Source: Apilactobacillus zhangqiuensis (GTDB taxonomy: Bacteria > Bacillota > Bacilli > Lactobacillales > Lactobacillaceae). From it: a stretch of 64,000 bases of DNA. The DNA lies in contig NZ_BPLK01000002.1 of NCBI RefSeq assembly GCF_019656215.1, positions 1 through 64,000 on the forward strand. Direction: 5' to 3'. Position numbers and translations under genes: made by a program. Below are positions 62,328 through 64,000 of this stretch, piece after piece. Numbering within the stretch: position 1 is the stretch's first letter; the number at the start of each line of letters is the position of its first letter. The notes beneath the pieces are model-generated. The model searched no databases, was not told where the DNA came from, and saw only the letters and a list, made by a program, of their open reading frames with translations.

Positions 62328-63719
62328 ATGAATATTCTGTCTAAGGTGAATCGTAAGACATCATTGGCTAAGTTCATTGATAGGGATCAAAATTTACAAA
62401 GAACTATCGGCATTAAAGATTTAATCATGATGGGAATCGGTGCGGTTATTGGTGCAGGAATTTTCGTAATACCAGGAACGGTTGCAGCTACTACTGCTGG
62501 ACCAGGAATTATCCTTTCATTCGTAATTGCGACAGTCGTATGTTCACTTTGTGCAATGTGTTACGCTGAATTTTCTTCAGCGCTACCGGTTGCAGGGAGT
62601 GCTTACACATTTGGTAATGTTATCTTCGGAGAAATTACTGGATGGATTATCGGATGGGGATTAATTTTGGAATACATGCTTTCAGTAGCAACTGTTGCAT
62701 CAAGTTGGTCAGCTTACTTGCAATCATTACTGGCTAATTTCGGAATTCACATGCCAAAGGCACTATCAGCTAACTATGATCCGAATCACGGCTCATATGT
62801 TAACTTGATAGCGATTCTAGTAGTGTTATTGATTTCATGGATTTTAACGAGGGGTGTTAAATCATCCACACGTTTAAACGACATAATGGTTTTAGTAAAA
62901 ATTGCAATCATTATTGTCTTTGTAGTTGCTGGGGCATTCTTTGTTAAGCCAACTAACTGGAACCCATTTATGCCATTCGGAGTAAGTGGGGTCTTCACAG
63001 GGGCTTCATTAGTATTCTTTGCTTACCTAGGTTTTGATGTTATTGCTGCCTCTGCAGGTGAAGTAAAGAACCCTAAAAAAACGATGCCAATCGGAATTAT
63101 TGGGACATTGATCATTTGTACAATCTTGTACATATTAGTTTCAATCGTTCTTACGGGAATCGTACCTTATACTAAATTAAACGTTTCTGATCCAGTAACA
63201 TTTGCACTACAAATGATTCACTTGGACAAGCTTGGAATTTTAATTTCATTGGGAGCACTAGCAGGTATGTTTACAATGATGGTAAACATGGTATTTAGTA
63301 GTTCACGTCTAATTTACTCCATCGGTCGTGATGGACTTTTACCTAAGAATTTGAGTAAAATAGACACTAAGAAGAATGTTCCAATTCACAGTGTTATCTT
63401 TGTGACCATTGTGATCGCTCTAATGGGTGGAATTTTCTCACTAGATAAGCTAGCCAGTTTAGTTAATATTGGGACATTGATCGCCTTTACATTTATGTCA
63501 ATTGGGATTTTATTCCTAAGAAAACGTAAAGACATCAAAAATGATGGATTCAAAGTTCCATTATATCCAGTATTACCAATTGTATCAGCGGTGGCATGTA
63601 TTTATTTATTAACGCAATTACCACTTGATACATGGATTCTAGCAATCATTTGGTTTGCTGGAGGATTATGTATTTACTTCGGTTATGGAATTAAACATAG
63701 CCGTTCAAACAAATCATAA
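62328..63719 (+). CDS. APC amino acid permease, YfnA/CAT type
   Basis: 463 residues, about 12 membrane helices. GIGAVIGAGIFVIPG, EFSSALPVAGSAYTFG and YLGFDVIAASAGEVKNP are conserved APC blocks; it resembles the permease at 19341. ATG 62328 follows AAAGGGGG. It is preceded by a leader with an Asn/Phe-rich peptide and two terminators, so its expression is probably tuned to amino acid supply. Substrate unknown; the leader codons suggest Phe or Asn, by inference only. Confidence 0.9.
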   Translation: MNILSKVNRKTSLAKFIDRDQNLQRTIGIKDLIMMGIGAVIGAGIFVIPGTVAATTAGPGIILSFVIATVVCSLCAMCYAEFSSALPVAGSAYTFGNVIFGEITGWIIGWGLILEYMLSVATVASSWSAYLQSLLANFGIHMPKALSANYDPNHGSYVNLIAILVVLLISWILTRGVKSSTRLNDIMVLVKIAIIIVFVVAGAFFVKPTNWNPFMPFGVSGVFTGASLVFFAYLGFDVIAASAGEVKNPKKTMPIGIIGTLIICTILYILVSIVLTGIVPYTKLNVSDPVTFALQMIHLDKLGILISLGALAGMFTMMVNMVFSSSRLIYSIGRDGLLPKNLSKIDTKKNVPIHSVIFVTIVIALMGGIFSLDKLASLVNIGTLIAFTFMSIGILFLRKRKDIKNDGFKVPLYPVLPIVSAVACIYLLTQLPLDTWILAIIWFAGGLCIYFGYGIKHSRSNKS

Positions 63720-63758
63720 TAACGTTTCGTTGTTATGGACAAACGGGGAGTTTTAAAA

Positions 63759-64000
63759 ATGGAAAAACAACATACAACGACTGAAAACGTCATGAAAGGT
63801 ATTTTCTGGTCTGCGATGGCTTCAACCCTATGGGGTTTCTCAGGAGTTATCATGCAATTCGTTGCTCAAAACGAAGCAGTGCCTACTCAATGGTTCATTT
63901 CAGTTCGTACATTATTTGCAGGTATTTTATTGTTAGCTATTGGTTCAATTCACGTTGGTAAACATGTTTTTGATGTTTGGAAATCAAAAGAATCAATCAT
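63759..64000 (+). CDS. DMT superfamily transporter (EamA), cut by right edge
   Basis: The first 80 codons are visible, from ATG 63759 after GGGGAG. The start (GIFWSAMASTLWGFSGVIMQFV, read across two segments) matches the first helix of EamA transporters and the gene at 56627 (GAILWGIQGPVSQFL). It follows the APC permease by 39 bases without a terminator, so the two are probably one operon under the same leader. Confidence 0.8.
   Translation, partial: MEKQHTTTENVMKGIFWSAMASTLWGFSGVIMQFVAQNEAVPTQWFISVRTLFAGILLLAIGSIHVGKHVFDVWKSKESI

Noticed and set aside
1-64000. tRNA, rRNA, insertion sequences, phage genes
   Set aside because: No T-arm-like GGTTCGAATCC core with matching acceptor, no transposase or integrase-like frame was seen.

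Overview
The window is AT-rich DNA from a Gram-positive, low-GC lactic acid bacterium. Gene content points to Lactobacillaceae, most likely a fructose-loving, insect- or flower-associated heterofermenter of the Apilactobacillus/Fructilactobacillus type. The signs are very large secreted sucrose and fructan enzymes with KxYKxGKxW signal peptides, an NADH oxidase behind a Rex-like site, and a type II fatty acid synthesis cluster using FabI. No tRNA, rRNA, CRISPR array, insertion sequence or phage gene was seen. The species call is inference.

Region 1 (1-15.3 kb) holds three giant same-strand exoenzyme genes: a glucansucrase (GH70) cut by the left edge, a second complete GH70 paralogue, and a GH32-type fructan/sucrose enzyme. 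All three carry YG/GW cell-wall or glucan-binding repeats and end in lysine-rich coiled-coil tails instead of LPXTG anchors. Together they suggest extracellular conversion of sucrose and fructans into polymer and free sugars at the cell wall.

Region 2 (15.3-30.4 kb) holds a CPBP membrane protease, NADH oxidase, a GT-C-like membrane protein, and three amino acid permeases on the minus strand. One of these permeases lies behind a T-box leader, and its tandem paralogue lies behind a different structured leader with a terminator. An OhrR-type MarR regulator, an ABC-2 exporter operon, an Apf-like secreted protein, a HlyIII protein, an SMR pump and a nitroreductase follow.

Region 3 (30.4-44 kb) contains a DUF3290-DUF421 fusion, an NlpC/P60 hydrolase, a cysteine-less Ogt homologue, an IscA/HesB-like protein, a YkpA-type ABC-F ATPase, a secreted C39-like protein, PepF, a DUF2075 helicase-like ATPase coupled to a MetF-like protein, phosphoglucomutase and a nitroreductase. 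Three secreted wall proteins here and in region 2 carry WalR-like boxes.

Region 4 (44-54.4 kb) is the fatty acid cluster fabH-acpP-fabD-fabG-accB-fabZ-like-accC-accD-accA-fabI-PPTase. A 365-base gene-free structured gap follows, then canonical fabZ-fabF.

Region 5 (54.5-64 kb) holds galE, an aldo-keto reductase, a DMT transporter, a TetR-MMPL pair, a YczE-like membrane protein and an APC permease, then a DMT transporter cut by the right edge. The APC permease follows a short leader peptide rich in Asn and Phe codons and two tandem terminators that share sequence. This looks like transcription attenuation by a leader peptide and is the most interesting non-coding structure in the window.
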